From assembly GCA_017437345.1 (NCBI GenBank), contig JAFSBJ010000193.1:1-11305 (forward strand): a DNA stretch of 11,305 nucleotides. Direction: 5' to 3'. This document shows, one piece after another, positions 1 to 7,501 of the stretch; the first letter of the stretch is position 1, and the number at the start of each line of letters is the position of its first letter. Both the position numbers and the translations under genes were made by a program. Source of the DNA: Clostridia bacterium (lineage in GTDB: Bacteria > Bacillota_A > Clostridia > UMGS1810). The notes beneath the pieces are model-generated. The model searched no databases and was not told the origin of the DNA. It worked only from the letters and a program-made list of their open reading frames with translations.

Positions 1-2651
1 ACTCTGACGAGTTCAAGAAGGAAATCGAAGAACGCCGTTATGAGCTTGTTCCAAGCCATATTATAATCGACGATATTATCGCATCAATTTCTTATATGTG
101 TAATATCGCTCACGGCGTAGGTCATATTGACGATATCGACCATCTTGGAAACAGAAGGCTCCGCAGTGTTGGGGAACTTTTACAGAACCAGTTCAGAATT
201 GGTCTTGCAAGAATGGAAAGAGTCGTAAGAGAGAGAATGACAACTCAGGATTTAGACACAATTACTCCTCAGACTTTAATCAATATAAGACCTGTAACAT
301 CTGCTGTTAAGGAATTCTTTGGTTCTTCACAGCTTTCACAGTTTATGGACCAGATTAACCCTCTCGGCGAATTAACTCATAAGAGAAGATTATCTGCCCT
401 CGGTCCTGGCGGTCTTTCAAGAGACAGAGCAGGCTTTGAAGTGCGAGATGTTCATCATTCCCACTACGGCCGTATGTGTCCTATTGAAACACCTGAAGGT
501 CCGAACATCGGTCTTATCAACTCCCTCAGCGGATTTGCAAAGGTTAACGAATACGGCTTTATCGAAGCTCCTTATCGTAAGGTTGACAAAGAAAAGGGTA
601 TCGTTACAGATGAAGTTGAATATATGACAGCTGACACAGAAGACGGATTCTATATCGCACAGGCTAACGAAGAGCTTGCCGAAGACGGAAAGTTCTTATC
701 AAGCCGTGTTGTTACAAGATATAAGGACCAGTTCTTAGAAGTTAGCGCTGAACCTGGAAATTGCCGTGTTGACTATATGGATGTATCCCCAAGACAGGTT
801 ACATCTATTGCGACAGCAATGATTCCGTTCCTTGAAAACGACGACGCTAACCGTGCCCTCATGGGTTCTAACATGCAGCGTCAGGCAGTTCCGCTTTTAA
901 TGCCTGAATCTCCGATTATTGGTACAGGTATGGAATATAAAGCTGCAAGAGACAGCGGTGTTTGTGTTCTTGCTAAGAATTCCGGTGTTGTTACTAAGGT
1001 TAGTGCAACACACATTGAGATTAAAACAGACGAAGGCGAAACAGATAAGTATAAGCTCATTAAGTTCACCCGTTCCAACCAGGGTATGTGTATTAACCAG
1101 CGCCCGATTGTTGAGGTTGGCGAAAGAGTTGAAGCTGGCGACATTATTGCCGACGGTCCTTCAACAAAGAACGGTGAACTCGGTCTTGGCCGAAACATCC
1201 TTATCGGATTTATGACCTGGGAAGGTTATAACTACGAGGATGCTATGCTTATCAATGAAAAGCTTGTTAAAGAAGATATCTTAACATCAATCCATATTGA
1301 AGAATATGAAATTGAGTCAAGAGATACAAAACTCGGACCTGAAGAAATCACAAGAGATATCCCAAATGTCGGCGAAGACGCTCTTCGTGACCTTGACGAA
1401 AGAGGTATTATCCGAATTGGTGCTGAGGTTGAAAGTGGCGATATCTTAGTTGGTAAGGTAACTCCTAAGGGAGAAACAGACCTTAGCTCCGAAGAAAGAC
1501 TTCTCCGTGCAATCTTTGGCGAAAAGGCAAGAGAAGTTAGAGATACATCACTCCGCGTGCCTCACGGTGAATACGGTATCATCGTTGATGTTAAGGTATT
1601 TACAAGAGAAAATGGCGACGAACTCCCACCTGGAGTTAACCAAATCGTAAGATGTTATATCGCTCAGAAGAGAAAGATTTCTGTGGGCGATAAGATGGCT
1701 GGTCGTCACGGTAACAAGGGTGTTATTTCAAGAATCCTTCCTGAGGAAGATATGCCGTTCTTACCAGATGGAACACCACTCCAGATTGTTCTTAACCCTC
1801 TGGGCGTTCCTTCCCGTATGAACATCGGACAGGTACTTGAAGTTCACTTAGGCTACGCTGCTAAAAAGCTTGGCTGGAAGGTTGCAACTCCTGTATTTGA
1901 CGGTGCAAACGAGGCAGATATCGCAGAAGCTCTTGTTCAGGCAGGTTATGATAAAGACGGTAAAACAGTTCTTTATGATGGTAGAACCGGTGAAGCATTT
2001 GATAACAGAGTTACAGTTGGATATATGCATATCTTAAAACTTGCTCACTTGGTTGATGATAAAATTCACGCAAGAAGCACAGGTCCTTACTCCCTCGTTA
2101 CTCAGCAGCCACTTGGTGGTAAAGCTCAGTTCGGTGGACAGAGATTCGGTGAAATGGAAGTTTGGGCTCTTGAAGCATACGGCGCAGCTTACACATTACA
2201 GGAAATCTTAACTGTTAAGTCTGACGATGTTGTGGGAAGAGTTAAAACTTACGAAGCAATTGTTAAGGGTGAAAACATTCCGAAGCCGGGCGTTCCTGAA
2301 TCCTTTAAGGTGTTAATTAAGGAACTTCAAGGTCTTGCTCTTGATGTTAAGGTCTTGGACGGAGACGGCAACGAAGTTATTCTTAAAGAGCTTTCTGATG
2401 AGGATGACGACGATATGCCAATGGTTACAGACCTTGACAAAGTTGAGAATAATGTTGATGACAGCAAGGGTGCATTTACCCTCTCAGAGGATGACGACGA
2501 TTTAGATGAAGACAGTATTCTTGACGATGATGAATACGATGATTTTGACGAGCCTGATTTCGACGCAGAAGAAATCGAAGCAGATTTCTTATCTGTTGAA
2601 GAAATGGGCGAAAGTGAACTTGACGGCGACGATGAGGATGACGAAATTTAA
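1..2651 (+). CDS. rpoB: DNA-directed RNA polymerase beta subunit, 5'-truncated by the window edge
   Basis: This is the RNA polymerase beta subunit, which with beta' forms the catalytic core. The reading frame is open from the first complete codon at position 3, so the ATG at 96 is an internal methionine and not the start. About 882 residues are visible, and the N-terminal part (roughly 380 residues by comparison with Firmicute homologues) lies outside the window. Hallmarks in order are [10 protein letters not shown], the rifampicin-pocket segment [11 protein letters not shown] through [13 protein letters not shown] (nt 321-416), [16 protein letters not shown], the active-site loop [10 protein letters not shown] (about nt 1693-1722), and the C-terminal clamp-contact block with [20 protein letters not shown]. 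After LDVKVL the protein continues with a 97-residue, strongly acidic tail (nt 2358-2648) that is longer than in Bacillus. The gene is followed after 82 bp by rpoC, with no terminator seen between them, so co-transcription is expected. Identification is certain. Confidence 0.98.
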   Translation, partial: SDEFKKEIEERRYELVPSHIIIDDIIASISYMCNIAHGVGHIDDIDHLGNRRLRSVGELLQNQFRIGLARMERVVRERMTTQDLDTITPQTLINIRPVTSAVKEFFGSSQLSQFMDQINPLGELTHKRRLSALGPGGLSRDRAGFEVRDVHHSHYGRMCPIETPEGPNIGLINSLSGFAKVNEYGFIEAPYRKVDKEKGIVTDEVEYMTADTEDGFYIAQANEELAEDGKFLSSRVVTRYKDQFLEVSAEPGNCRVDYMDVSPRQVTSIATAMIPFLENDDANRALMGSNMQRQAVPLLMPESPIIGTGMEYKAARDSGVCVLAKNSGVVTKVSATHIEIKTDEGETDKYKLIKFTRSNQGMCINQRPIVEVGERVEAGDIIADGPSTKNGELGLGRNILIGFMTWEGYNYEDAMLINEKLVKEDILTSIHIEEYEIESRDTKLGPEEITRDIPNVGEDALRDLDERGIIRIGAEVESGDILVGKVTPKGETDLSSEERLLRAIFGEKAREVRDTSLRVPHGEYGIIVDVKVFTRENGDELPPGVNQIVRCYIAQKRKISVGDKMAGRHGNKGVISRILPEEDMPFLPDGTPLQIVLNPLGVPSRMNIGQVLEVHLGYAAKKLGWKVATPVFDGANEADIAEALVQAGYDKDGKTVLYDGRTGEAFDNRVTVGYMHILKLAHLVDDKIHARSTGPYSLVTQQPLGGKAQFGGQRFGEMEVWALEAYGAAYTLQEILTVKSDDVVGRVKTYEAIVKGENIPKPGVPESFKVLIKELQGLALDVKVLDGDGNEVILKELSDEDDDDMPMVTDLDKVENNVDDSKGAFTLSEDDDDLDEDSILDDDEYDDFDEPDFDAEEIEADFLSVEEMGESELDGDDEDDEI

Positions 2652-2670
2652 TTAATCTTTATTGTCGAGT

Positions 2671-2714
2671 TCCTGTGGCTCACAGCAGGAAATTTCCGAA
2701 AAAATTTTGTGAGC
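2671..2714 (+). repeat. Nested inverted repeats in the rpoB-rpoC gap
   Basis: GCTCACA at 2678-2684 is the exact inverse of TGTGAGC at 2708-2714. Between them lies the 10-bp palindrome GGAAATTTCC (2688-2697). The left arm can alternatively fold with its own neighbourhood, TCCTGTG (2671-2677) pairing with CACA and AGGA (2681-2690) around a two-base bulge. The two folds are mutually exclusive. The right arm ends about 19 bases before the rpoC ATG. There is no U-tract, so it is not a terminator. It could affect mRNA processing, translation or leader folding, but chance is possible in a gap this short. Confidence 0.35.
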
Positions 2715-2733
2715 AGAAAGTCGAGTGTTCGTT

Positions 2734-5700
2734 ATGAGTGAATATCAAAATTTTGAGGCGATGCAGATTGGTCTTGCATCCCCTGAAAAAATAAGAGAAT
2801 GGTCAAGAGGCGAAGTTAAAAAGCCTGAAACCATTAATTATAGAACCTTAAAGCCCGAAAAAGACGGTTTATTCTGTGAGCGTATTTTCGGACCAACTAA
2901 GGATTGGGAATGTCATTGCGGTAAGTATAAGAGAGTCCGTTATAAGGGCGTTATCTGTGACCGCTGTGGTGTTGAAGTTACCCGTGCAAAGGTAAGAAGA
3001 GAAAGAATGGGTCATATTGAGCTTGCTGCTCCTGTATCACATATCTGGTACTTTAAGGGCATCCCAAGCCGTATGGGTCTTATCCTTGACATGTCTCCAA
3101 GAGTTTTGGAGAAAGTATTATACTTTGCAGAATATGTTGTTATTGATCCGGGCAGAACTGACCTTATGGCACATCAGGTGCTTAGTGAAAAGGAATATCA
3201 CGAGGCAGTTGAAAAGTACGGAGAAGGCTCTTTTAAAGCAGGAATGGGAGCAGAAGCTATCCTTGAAATGCTTCAAAATATCGACCTTGATGCCCTCTAT
3301 GAAGAACTTAAAGAGGATTTAGACGGCGCAAAGGGTCAGAAGAAGAGCAAAACAATCAGAAGACTTGAAGTTGTTGAAGCTTTCAGAATGAGCGGAAACA
3401 AGCCTGAATGGATGGTTATGACAGTTATTCCTGTCCTCCCACCTGATATCAGACCTATGGTTCAGCTTGACGGCGGAAGATTCGCAACATCTGACCTTAA
3501 CGATTTATACAGACGAGTTATCAACAGAAATAACCGTCTTAAAAAACTTATTGATTTATCCGCTCCTGAAATCATTATCAGAAACGAAAAGAGAATGCTT
3601 CAGGAAGCTGTTGACGCATTAATCGACAACGGCAGACGCGGTCGTCCTGTAACAGGACCTGGAAACAGAGCTTTAAAATCCCTCTCTGACCTTCTTAAAG
3701 GTAAGCAGGGCCGTTTCCGTCAGAACCTCCTCGGTAAGCGTGTTGACTATTCAGGTCGTTCGGTTATCGTTGTTGGACCAGAACTTAAAATTTATCAGTG
3801 TGGTCTTCCTAAGAAGATGGCTCTTGAACTTTTCAAGCCTTTCGTTATGAAGAAGCTTGTTAAAGACGGACTTGCTCATAACATTAAGTCTGCAAAGAGA
3901 ATGGTTGAGCGTGTTCGCCCGGAAGTTTGGGATGTTTTAGAGGAAATGATTACAGAGCATCCGGTTCTTTTAAACCGTGCCCCCACACTTCATAGACTTG
4001 GTATCCAGGCGTTCGAGCCTGTATTGGTTGAAGGTAAGGCTCTCAAACTCCATCCGCTTGTTTGTACTGCGTTTAACGCGGACTTCGACGGTGACCAGAT
4101 GGCTGTTCACCTTCCATTATCAGCTGAGGCTCAGGCGGAAGCAAGATTCTTAATGCTCTCTGCAAACAACCTTTTAAAGCCTCAGGACGGTAAACCTGTA
4201 ACAGTTCCGACTCAGGATATGGTATTGGGAAGTTATTATCTTACAATTACTATTGACGGCGAACTTGGAACAGGCAAGGTATTCAAGTCCGAAGACGAAG
4301 CTTTAATGGCTTACCAGAACGGCGCTGTTGGTCTCCACGCTCCTATCAAGGTAAGAAAGACAGGAATGTTTGGCGATAAGGAAGTAACAAAGCTTATCGA
4401 TGCAACTGTGGGACAGCTTATCTTTAACAGCAAAATTCCTCAGGACCTTGGCTTTGTTGACAGAACAAGCGAAGAGAGTGCACTTAACCTTGAAGTAACA
4501 TTTAAGGTTGACAAGAAGAAGCTCGGTCAGATTATTGACAGAAGCATCAAAATTCATGGTATTACAGAAACTGCAACACTTCTTGATAATGTTAAGGCTA
4601 TGGGCTTTAAGTATTCAACAAGAGGTGCTATAACAGTCAGCGTTGACGATATTATCATTCCTGAAGCTAAGAAGCACATCCTTAATGGTTACACTAAGGA
4701 AGAAGCAGAGAAGTTCGGCTGCAGCGAAGGTCAGTTTGCAAAGTATGTTAAGGGCAAGAAAGCTATCTATAAGATTGCAGCCTTAACAGACAAAGAAAAG
4801 AAAGCCTTAGAAAAAGACGGCTGGGAGCTTGTTTTTGAAGACTGTGCTCAAAAGCGCGTTGATAAGATTGACAAGCAGTTCAGACGCGGTCTCTTTACAG
4901 ACGAAGAAAGATATAATAAGGTTATCGATGTATGGAACAGTGCATCAAGTATGGTTACAGACGCCATGATGGAAAACCTTGACGAGCTTAATCCAATCTT
5001 TATGATGGCTAACTCCGGTGCCCGTGGTAGCGTTAACCAGATTCGTCAGCTGGCTGCAATGCGTGGTCTTATGGCGGATACATCAGGTCGTCCTGTGGAA
5101 ATTCCTATTAAGGCTAACTTCCGTGAAGGTCTTACCGTTCTTGAATACTTCATTTCAACTCACGGTGCTCGTAAAGGTCTTACCGATACAGCCCTCAGAA
5201 CAGCCGACTCCGGTTACCTCACCCGTCGTTTGGTTGATGTATCTCAGGAAGTTATCGTTCGTGAAATTGACTGTGGAACAAGAGATTATATCGTTGCAAC
5301 AGCTATAACAGAGGGCAAGGAAGTAATTGAACCTCTCGCTGACCGCTTAGAGGGTAGAACAGTTGTTGAAAACATTGTTGACCCAACAACAGGCGAGATT
5401 ATTGCTGCTGAAAACGAAACAATCAATGCTGATCAGGCTAAGAGAATTGAAAATGCAGGAATTAAGGAAGTTAAAATCCGAAGCGTCCTCAAATGTAGAA
5501 GTAAGGTTGGCGTTTGTGCTAAGTGTTACGGATATAACCTTGCAAGCGGCGACATTGCTGACGCTGGAGAAGCTGTTGGTATTATCGCGGCTCAGTCAAT
5601 CGGTGAACCTGGTACACAGCTTACAATGAGAACATTCCATGCCGGCGGTGTTGCTTCCGGCGACGATATCACACAGGGTCTCCCTCGTGTTGAAGAACTT

Positions 5701-6432
5701 TTCGAAGCAAGAAAGCCAAAGGGTCTTGCAATTATTGCCGAAATCGGCGGTAGAATTCAGATCAGCGAGACTAAGAAGAAGAGAGAAGTTACTGTTTTAG
5801 ACGATGAAAACGGCAACAGTGCAACATATCTCATTCCTTACGGCTCCAGAATTAAGGTAGAAGACGGTCAGGTTGTTGAGGCCGGCGATGAACTTACAGA
5901 AGGTAGCGTATATCCACAGGATATTATGGCTATCAAGGGCTACACAGCCGTTCATGACTACCTCATCAAGGAAGTTCAGAAGGTTTACAGACTTCAGGGC
6001 GTTGATATCAACGATAAGCATATTGAAGTTATCGTAAGACAGATGATGCGTAAGGTAAGAATTGAAACAGCAGGCGATACAGAATTCTTAACAGGTTCTC
6101 TCGTTGACAGATATGAGCTTGAAAGAGAGAATATGAGAATGGAAGCAGAAGGCAAGGAAGTTGCAACTGCAACAGATGTTCTTATGGGTATCACTAAGGC
6201 TGCGCTTGCTACTGATTCATTCCTTTCTGCTGCATCCTTCCAGGAAACAACAAGAGTTTTAACAGATGCTGCTATCAAAGGAAAGAAAGACCCACTCATC
6301 GGTCTTAAAGAAAATGTTATTATCGGTAAGCTCGTTCCAGCCGGAACAGGTATGCCGGAATACAGCGGAATTTATGTTCAGGCAAACGAAAACGAAGCAA
6401 TCGCTTCTGCTCTTGCTGACATAGAACTATAA
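2734..6432 (+). CDS. rpoC: DNA-directed RNA polymerase beta' subunit
   Basis: This is the RNA polymerase beta' subunit, complete at 1232 residues and close to the usual Firmicute length of about 1200. The ATG at 2734 is chosen because MSEYQNFE aligns with the conserved Firmicute N-terminus ahead of [13 protein letters not shown]. The in-frame GTG at 2725 would add three residues (MFV), and neither start has a strong Shine-Dalgarno. Visible motifs are the N-terminal zinc site C60, C62, C75, C78; the catalytic NADFDGDQM at residues 448-456 with the magnesium-binding Asp450, Asp452 and Asp454; the second zinc site C847, C921, C928, C931; and the bridge-helix/trigger-loop region with [18 protein letters not shown] (about 952-969). 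It lies downstream of rpoB in the same operon and ends at a strong terminator. The C-terminus has no unusual extension. Identification is certain. Confidence 0.98.
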   Translation: MSEYQNFEAMQIGLASPEKIREWSRGEVKKPETINYRTLKPEKDGLFCERIFGPTKDWECHCGKYKRVRYKGVICDRCGVEVTRAKVRRERMGHIELAAPVSHIWYFKGIPSRMGLILDMSPRVLEKVLYFAEYVVIDPGRTDLMAHQVLSEKEYHEAVEKYGEGSFKAGMGAEAILEMLQNIDLDALYEELKEDLDGAKGQKKSKTIRRLEVVEAFRMSGNKPEWMVMTVIPVLPPDIRPMVQLDGGRFATSDLNDLYRRVINRNNRLKKLIDLSAPEIIIRNEKRMLQEAVDALIDNGRRGRPVTGPGNRALKSLSDLLKGKQGRFRQNLLGKRVDYSGRSVIVVGPELKIYQCGLPKKMALELFKPFVMKKLVKDGLAHNIKSAKRMVERVRPEVWDVLEEMITEHPVLLNRAPTLHRLGIQAFEPVLVEGKALKLHPLVCTAFNADFDGDQMAVHLPLSAEAQAEARFLMLSANNLLKPQDGKPVTVPTQDMVLGSYYLTITIDGELGTGKVFKSEDEALMAYQNGAVGLHAPIKVRKTGMFGDKEVTKLIDATVGQLIFNSKIPQDLGFVDRTSEESALNLEVTFKVDKKKLGQIIDRSIKIHGITETATLLDNVKAMGFKYSTRGAITVSVDDIIIPEAKKHILNGYTKEEAEKFGCSEGQFAKYVKGKKAIYKIAALTDKEKKALEKDGWELVFEDCAQKRVDKIDKQFRRGLFTDEERYNKVIDVWNSASSMVTDAMMENLDELNPIFMMANSGARGSVNQIRQLAAMRGLMADTSGRPVEIPIKANFREGLTVLEYFISTHGARKGLTDTALRTADSGYLTRRLVDVSQEVIVREIDCGTRDYIVATAITEGKEVIEPLADRLEGRTVVENIVDPTTGEIIAAENETINADQAKRIENAGIKEVKIRSVLKCRSKVGVCAKCYGYNLASGDIADAGEAVGIIAAQSIGEPGTQLTMRTFHAGGVASGDDITQGLPRVEELFEARKPKGLAIIAEIGGRIQISETKKKREVTVLDDENGNSATYLIPYGSRIKVEDGQVVEAGDELTEGSVYPQDIMAIKGYTAVHDYLIKEVQKVYRLQGVDINDKHIEVIVRQMMRKVRIETAGDTEFLTGSLVDRYELERENMRMEAEGKEVATATDVLMGITKAALATDSFLSAASFQETTRVLTDAAIKGKKDPLIGLKENVIIGKLVPAGTGMPEYSGIYVQANENEAIASALADIEL

Positions 6433-6440
6433 GAAAAATT

Positions 6441-6470
6441 AAAAGGCTCTGCTTATGCAGAGCCTTTTTT
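6441..6470 (+). terminator. Intrinsic terminator of rpoBC, probably bidirectional
   Basis: A 12-bp perfect stem (6441-6452 with 6457-6468) around a TTAT loop has a GC-rich core, GGCTCTGC, and ends in a run of six T. It starts nine bases after the rpoC stop. On the minus strand the hairpin is also followed by a T-rich stretch, so it can terminate the convergent XRE gene as well. Confidence 0.95.
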
Positions 6471-6481
6471 GTGTGCAGAAA

Positions 6482-6541
6482 TTATTCCATTTCGACTATT
6501 ATGCGGAAGCCAAGCTTGGTTCCTTCTATAACATTTATTAT
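6482..6541 (-). pseudogene. Relic of a second ymxH/ylmC gene with both an N-terminal and an internal deletion
   Basis: Read on the minus strand, this 60-bp stretch encodes IINVIEGTKLGF, then R, then IIVEME and a TAA stop. The first 12 residues correspond to residues 14-25 of the intact YmxH protein nearby (IINIKTGVRLGF). The last six are identical to its C-terminus (residues 74-79, IIVEME). The 48 residues in between (26-73) are reduced to a single Arg, and residues 1-13 are absent. At DNA level the last 21 bases match the intact gene at about 18 positions. The relic begins directly after, and in frame with, the TAG stop of the XRE gene, and it has no start codon or ribosome binding site of its own. 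I read it as the remains of a duplicated ymxH into which, or beside which, the XRE-lipoprotein pair arrived. Confidence 0.7.
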
Positions 6542-6784
6542 CTACTTAATTTCCTGTTCAAGGGTTTTAAATTCTTCTGTATCAAAAAACTCTATCAAAG
6601 TTATTCCTAATCCATCGCAGAGCATTTTTAATGTAACAACGCCGGGATTTTGACTTTTTCCATACAAAATATTTTTAATTGTTGATGGCGACACACCCGA
6701 TTTTGTAGCTAATTTATTAATTGTTAATCTTTTTTCTTCGCATAGGCATAAAATCCTGTTCTTTATAGTTGCATAAGTATCCAT
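6542..6784 (-). CDS. Small XRE-family (Cro/C1-type) helix-turn-helix transcriptional regulator
   Basis: An 80-residue DNA-binding protein made almost entirely of one Cro/C1-type helix-turn-helix domain. The recognition unit spans about residues 20-41 (ITINKLATKSGVSPSTIKNI reading from Leu20), followed by the family-typical LYGKSQNPGVVTLKMLCDGLGITLIEFF. The length and the ending LEQEIK look complete for this small-regulator family, which I recall as widespread in Clostridia. The ATG is supported by GGAGGT six bases upstream on the minus strand. It is convergent with rpoC and divergent from the lipoprotein gene, and the 115-bp gap between the two carries four similar dyads. Autorepression and repression of the lipoprotein gene are therefore likely but inferred. 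No effector or peptidase domain is present. Cys13, Cys15 and Cys56 are present, and a metal or redox role is only a guess. Confidence 0.9.
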   Translation of the reverse strand: MDTYATIKNRILCLCEEKRLTINKLATKSGVSPSTIKNILYGKSQNPGVVTLKMLCDGLGITLIEFFDTEEFKTLEQEIK

Positions 6785-6812
6785 CTTTCTACCTCCACAA
6801 GCTTATAGACTA

Positions 6813-6818
6813 ATTATA
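6813..6818 (-). promoter_or_regulatory. Candidate -10 box for the XRE gene
   Basis: A consensus TATAAT occurs on the minus strand, 28 bases before the XRE start codon, which would leave a leader of roughly 22 bases with the GGAGGT in it. No good -35 is found at 16-18 bp spacing, so the promoter may be weak or activator-dependent. Two operator dyads overlap the box. Confidence 0.45.
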
Positions 6819-6829
6819 GACTATAAGTA

Positions 6830-6858
6830 TTGACAAAGTAGGCTATATATGATACAAT
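6830..6858 (+). promoter_or_regulatory. Sigma-A promoter of the cysteine-rich lipoprotein gene
   Basis: TTGACA (6830-6835) is a perfect -35, followed by a 17-bp spacer and TACAAT (6853-6858), one mismatch from consensus. Transcription should start near 6865, inside the last operator dyad. This rules out the upstream in-frame ATG at 6849 as a start codon, because it lies within the promoter. Confidence 0.85.
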
Positions 6859-6887
6859 ATAGGCTATATAAAAACTCAGATGAGATT

Positions 6888-6894
6888 GGAGGTG
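6888..6894 (+). promoter_or_regulatory. Ribosome binding site that fixes the lipoprotein start
   Basis: GGAGGTG lies five bases before the ATG at 6900. Together with the signal peptide beginning MKKSL, it shows that translation starts at 6900 and not at the in-frame ATG at 6849. Confidence 0.9.
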
Positions 6895-6899
6895 TAAAA

Positions 6900-7124
6900 A
6901 TGAAAAAATCTCTTATTTTCATAATAGCTATAATGGTTGCTATGTCTTGTTTTGTTGGATGTATGGGCACGACGGTTAAGTATTGCGCGGTTTCAGGTTG
7001 TCCAAAACAAAGATTGACAGGAACAAATTATTGTGCTGAACATAAATGTACAAATTTTAGTTGTAAAAATAGAAGCATTGGAAGTTATAGTTATTGCCAA
7101 GAATGCATACACAGAGGAAATTAA
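6900..7124 (+). CDS. Small cysteine-rich lipoprotein with two tandem Cys/His modules; function unknown
   Basis: A 74-residue protein I cannot assign to a named family. Residues 1-20 look like a lipoprotein signal peptide: Lys2 and Lys3, a hydrophobic core, then FVGC with Cys21 as the probable lipidated residue. The -3 position is Phe, so the lipobox is slightly atypical. The mature part of about 54 residues holds two modules. The first is C29-x4-C34-x10-C45-x2-H48 and the second is C50-x4-C55-x10-C66-x2-C69, and every ligand position is repeated exactly 21 residues later. The spacing suggests zinc-ribbon-like metal binding on the outer face of the membrane, but disulfides are an alternative. 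The gene has its own strong promoter, is overlapped by the operator array shared with the XRE gene, and ends at its own terminator. It looks richer in A and T than neighbouring genes. Confidence 0.85.
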   Translation: MKKSLIFIIAIMVAMSCFVGCMGTTVKYCAVSGCPKQRLTGTNYCAEHKCTNFSCKNRSIGSYSYCQECIHRGN

Positions 7125-7129
7125 TTGAT

Positions 7130-7165
7130 AAAAAGTAGAAACGAAATCACTCGTTTCTACTTTTT
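7130..7165. terminator. Bidirectional intrinsic terminator between the lipoprotein gene and ymxH
   Basis: A 15-bp perfect stem (7130-7144 with 7151-7165) has the six-base loop AATCAC and a core of AGTAGAAACGA. It is flanked by A-rich sequence on the left and a T-run on the right, so U-tracts exist in both directions. It begins five bases after the lipoprotein stop and abuts the ymxH stop codon, serving the two convergent genes. Confidence 0.93.
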
Positions 7166-7405
7166 TCATTCCATTTCAACGATTATAAGGTCGTCGCCAA
7201 TGTTTTTTATGTTTTCCCACTTGATTATTATGTCATTTTCTCTCCCGAAAAGTCCCATAATTTTATAACCCCCCGAAACTACAATAGAAACAAATTTCCC
7301 TGTTTCAAGGTCAATCTCAATGTCGGAGGGAAAGCCAAGACGGACCCCTGTTTTTATATTTATTATTTCCTTATTTCTGATTTCGTTGATACTGCAAGAC
7401 GGCAT
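7166..7405 (-). CDS. ymxH: YlmC/YmxH-family sporulation-associated PRC-barrel protein
   Basis: A 79-residue PRC-barrel protein of the YlmC/YmxH family. These proteins are associated with sporulation in Bacillus and Clostridia, but no molecular function is established. Conserved features are KEIINIKTGVRLGF near residues 12-25, the DIEIDLETG strand-turn at 28-36, MGLFGRENDIIIKW around 50-63, and the C-terminal IGDDLIIVE. The start at 7405 is preferred over the in-frame ATG at 7432 because it has GGGGTGA four bases upstream and gives the family-typical N-terminus. The upstream ATG has no Shine-Dalgarno. The gene is divergent from sigG with a 96-bp gap. In Bacillus subtilis ylmC lies just downstream of sigE-sigG, so the linkage is familiar although the orientation differs. 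A relic of a second copy lies at 6482-6541. Confidence 0.88.
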   Translation of the reverse strand: MPSCSINEIRNKEIINIKTGVRLGFPSDIEIDLETGKFVSIVVSGGYKIMGLFGRENDIIIKWENIKNIGDDLIIVEME

Positions 7406-7501
7406 AAAATCACCCCGTATATATCTATTCATTTTCAGTATAATTTATGAAAAAAGAACCAATAATGTTTATGTGAAAAAACTAAAAGGGGCATAAGCAT
7501 T

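Larger units (their letters stand above)
6804..6868. promoter_or_regulatory. Array of four TATAGNCTATA operators, helically phased
   Basis: Four 11-bp dyads occur: TATAGACTAAT (6804-6814), TATAGACTATA (6815-6825), AGTAGGCTATA (6837-6847) and TATAGGCTATA (6858-6868). Two are perfect TATAG-N-CTATA palindromes, one has a single mismatch, and one has two mismatches at its outer edge. Their centres (6809, 6820, 6842, 6863) are 11, 22 and 21 bp apart, that is one, two and two helical turns. The first two overlap the candidate -10 of the minus-strand gene. The third lies in the spacer and the fourth just past the -10 of the plus-strand promoter. This layout fits occlusion of both promoters by a dimeric repressor. 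The adjacent XRE protein is the obvious candidate. Confidence 0.75.

Noticed and set aside
321..416. Possible rifampicin-resistance allele in RpoB (Ile and Gly at E. coli positions 518 and 522)
   Set aside because: These positions vary naturally among Firmicutes, and the main contact residues equivalent to Gln513, Phe514, Asp516, His526, Arg529 and Ser531 are all conserved.
881..1198. Long antisense open frames within rpoB, rpoC and trkA (for example 881-1198 minus)
   Set aside because: These are shadows of strongly conserved coding sequence on the plus strand. They lack ribosome binding sites and resemble no family I know.
6804..6870. The repeated TAGACTA/TAGGCTATATA units as a CRISPR-like or transposon-end repeat
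   Set aside because: The units are only 11 bp, palindromic, four in number and overlap two promoters, so operators explain them better. There are no spacers, cas genes, terminal inverted repeats or transposase.
6849..6899. In-frame ATG at 6849 as the start of the lipoprotein gene
   Set aside because: It lies inside the sigma-A promoter, upstream of the expected transcription start, and would put 17 polar residues before the signal peptide. The ATG at 6900 has a strong GGAGGTG.
6542..7124. Reading the XRE and lipoprotein genes as a toxin-antitoxin pair
   Set aside because: The genes are divergent and not co-transcribed, the second product has a lipoprotein signal peptide and ordered cysteines, and no toxin-family motif is visible.
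7406..7432. Nine-residue N-terminal extension of YmxH from the ATG at 7432
   Set aside because: There is no Shine-Dalgarno before it, whereas the start at 7405 has GGGGTGA and matches the family N-terminus.
7438..7466. SigF/SigG-type promoter for sigG (GTATA, then CAATAAT at 17 bp)
   Set aside because: The -35 fits, but the -10 matches neither the SigF nor the SigG consensus well. A TATAAT at 7440-7445 also lacks a -35. I could not settle the sigG promoter.
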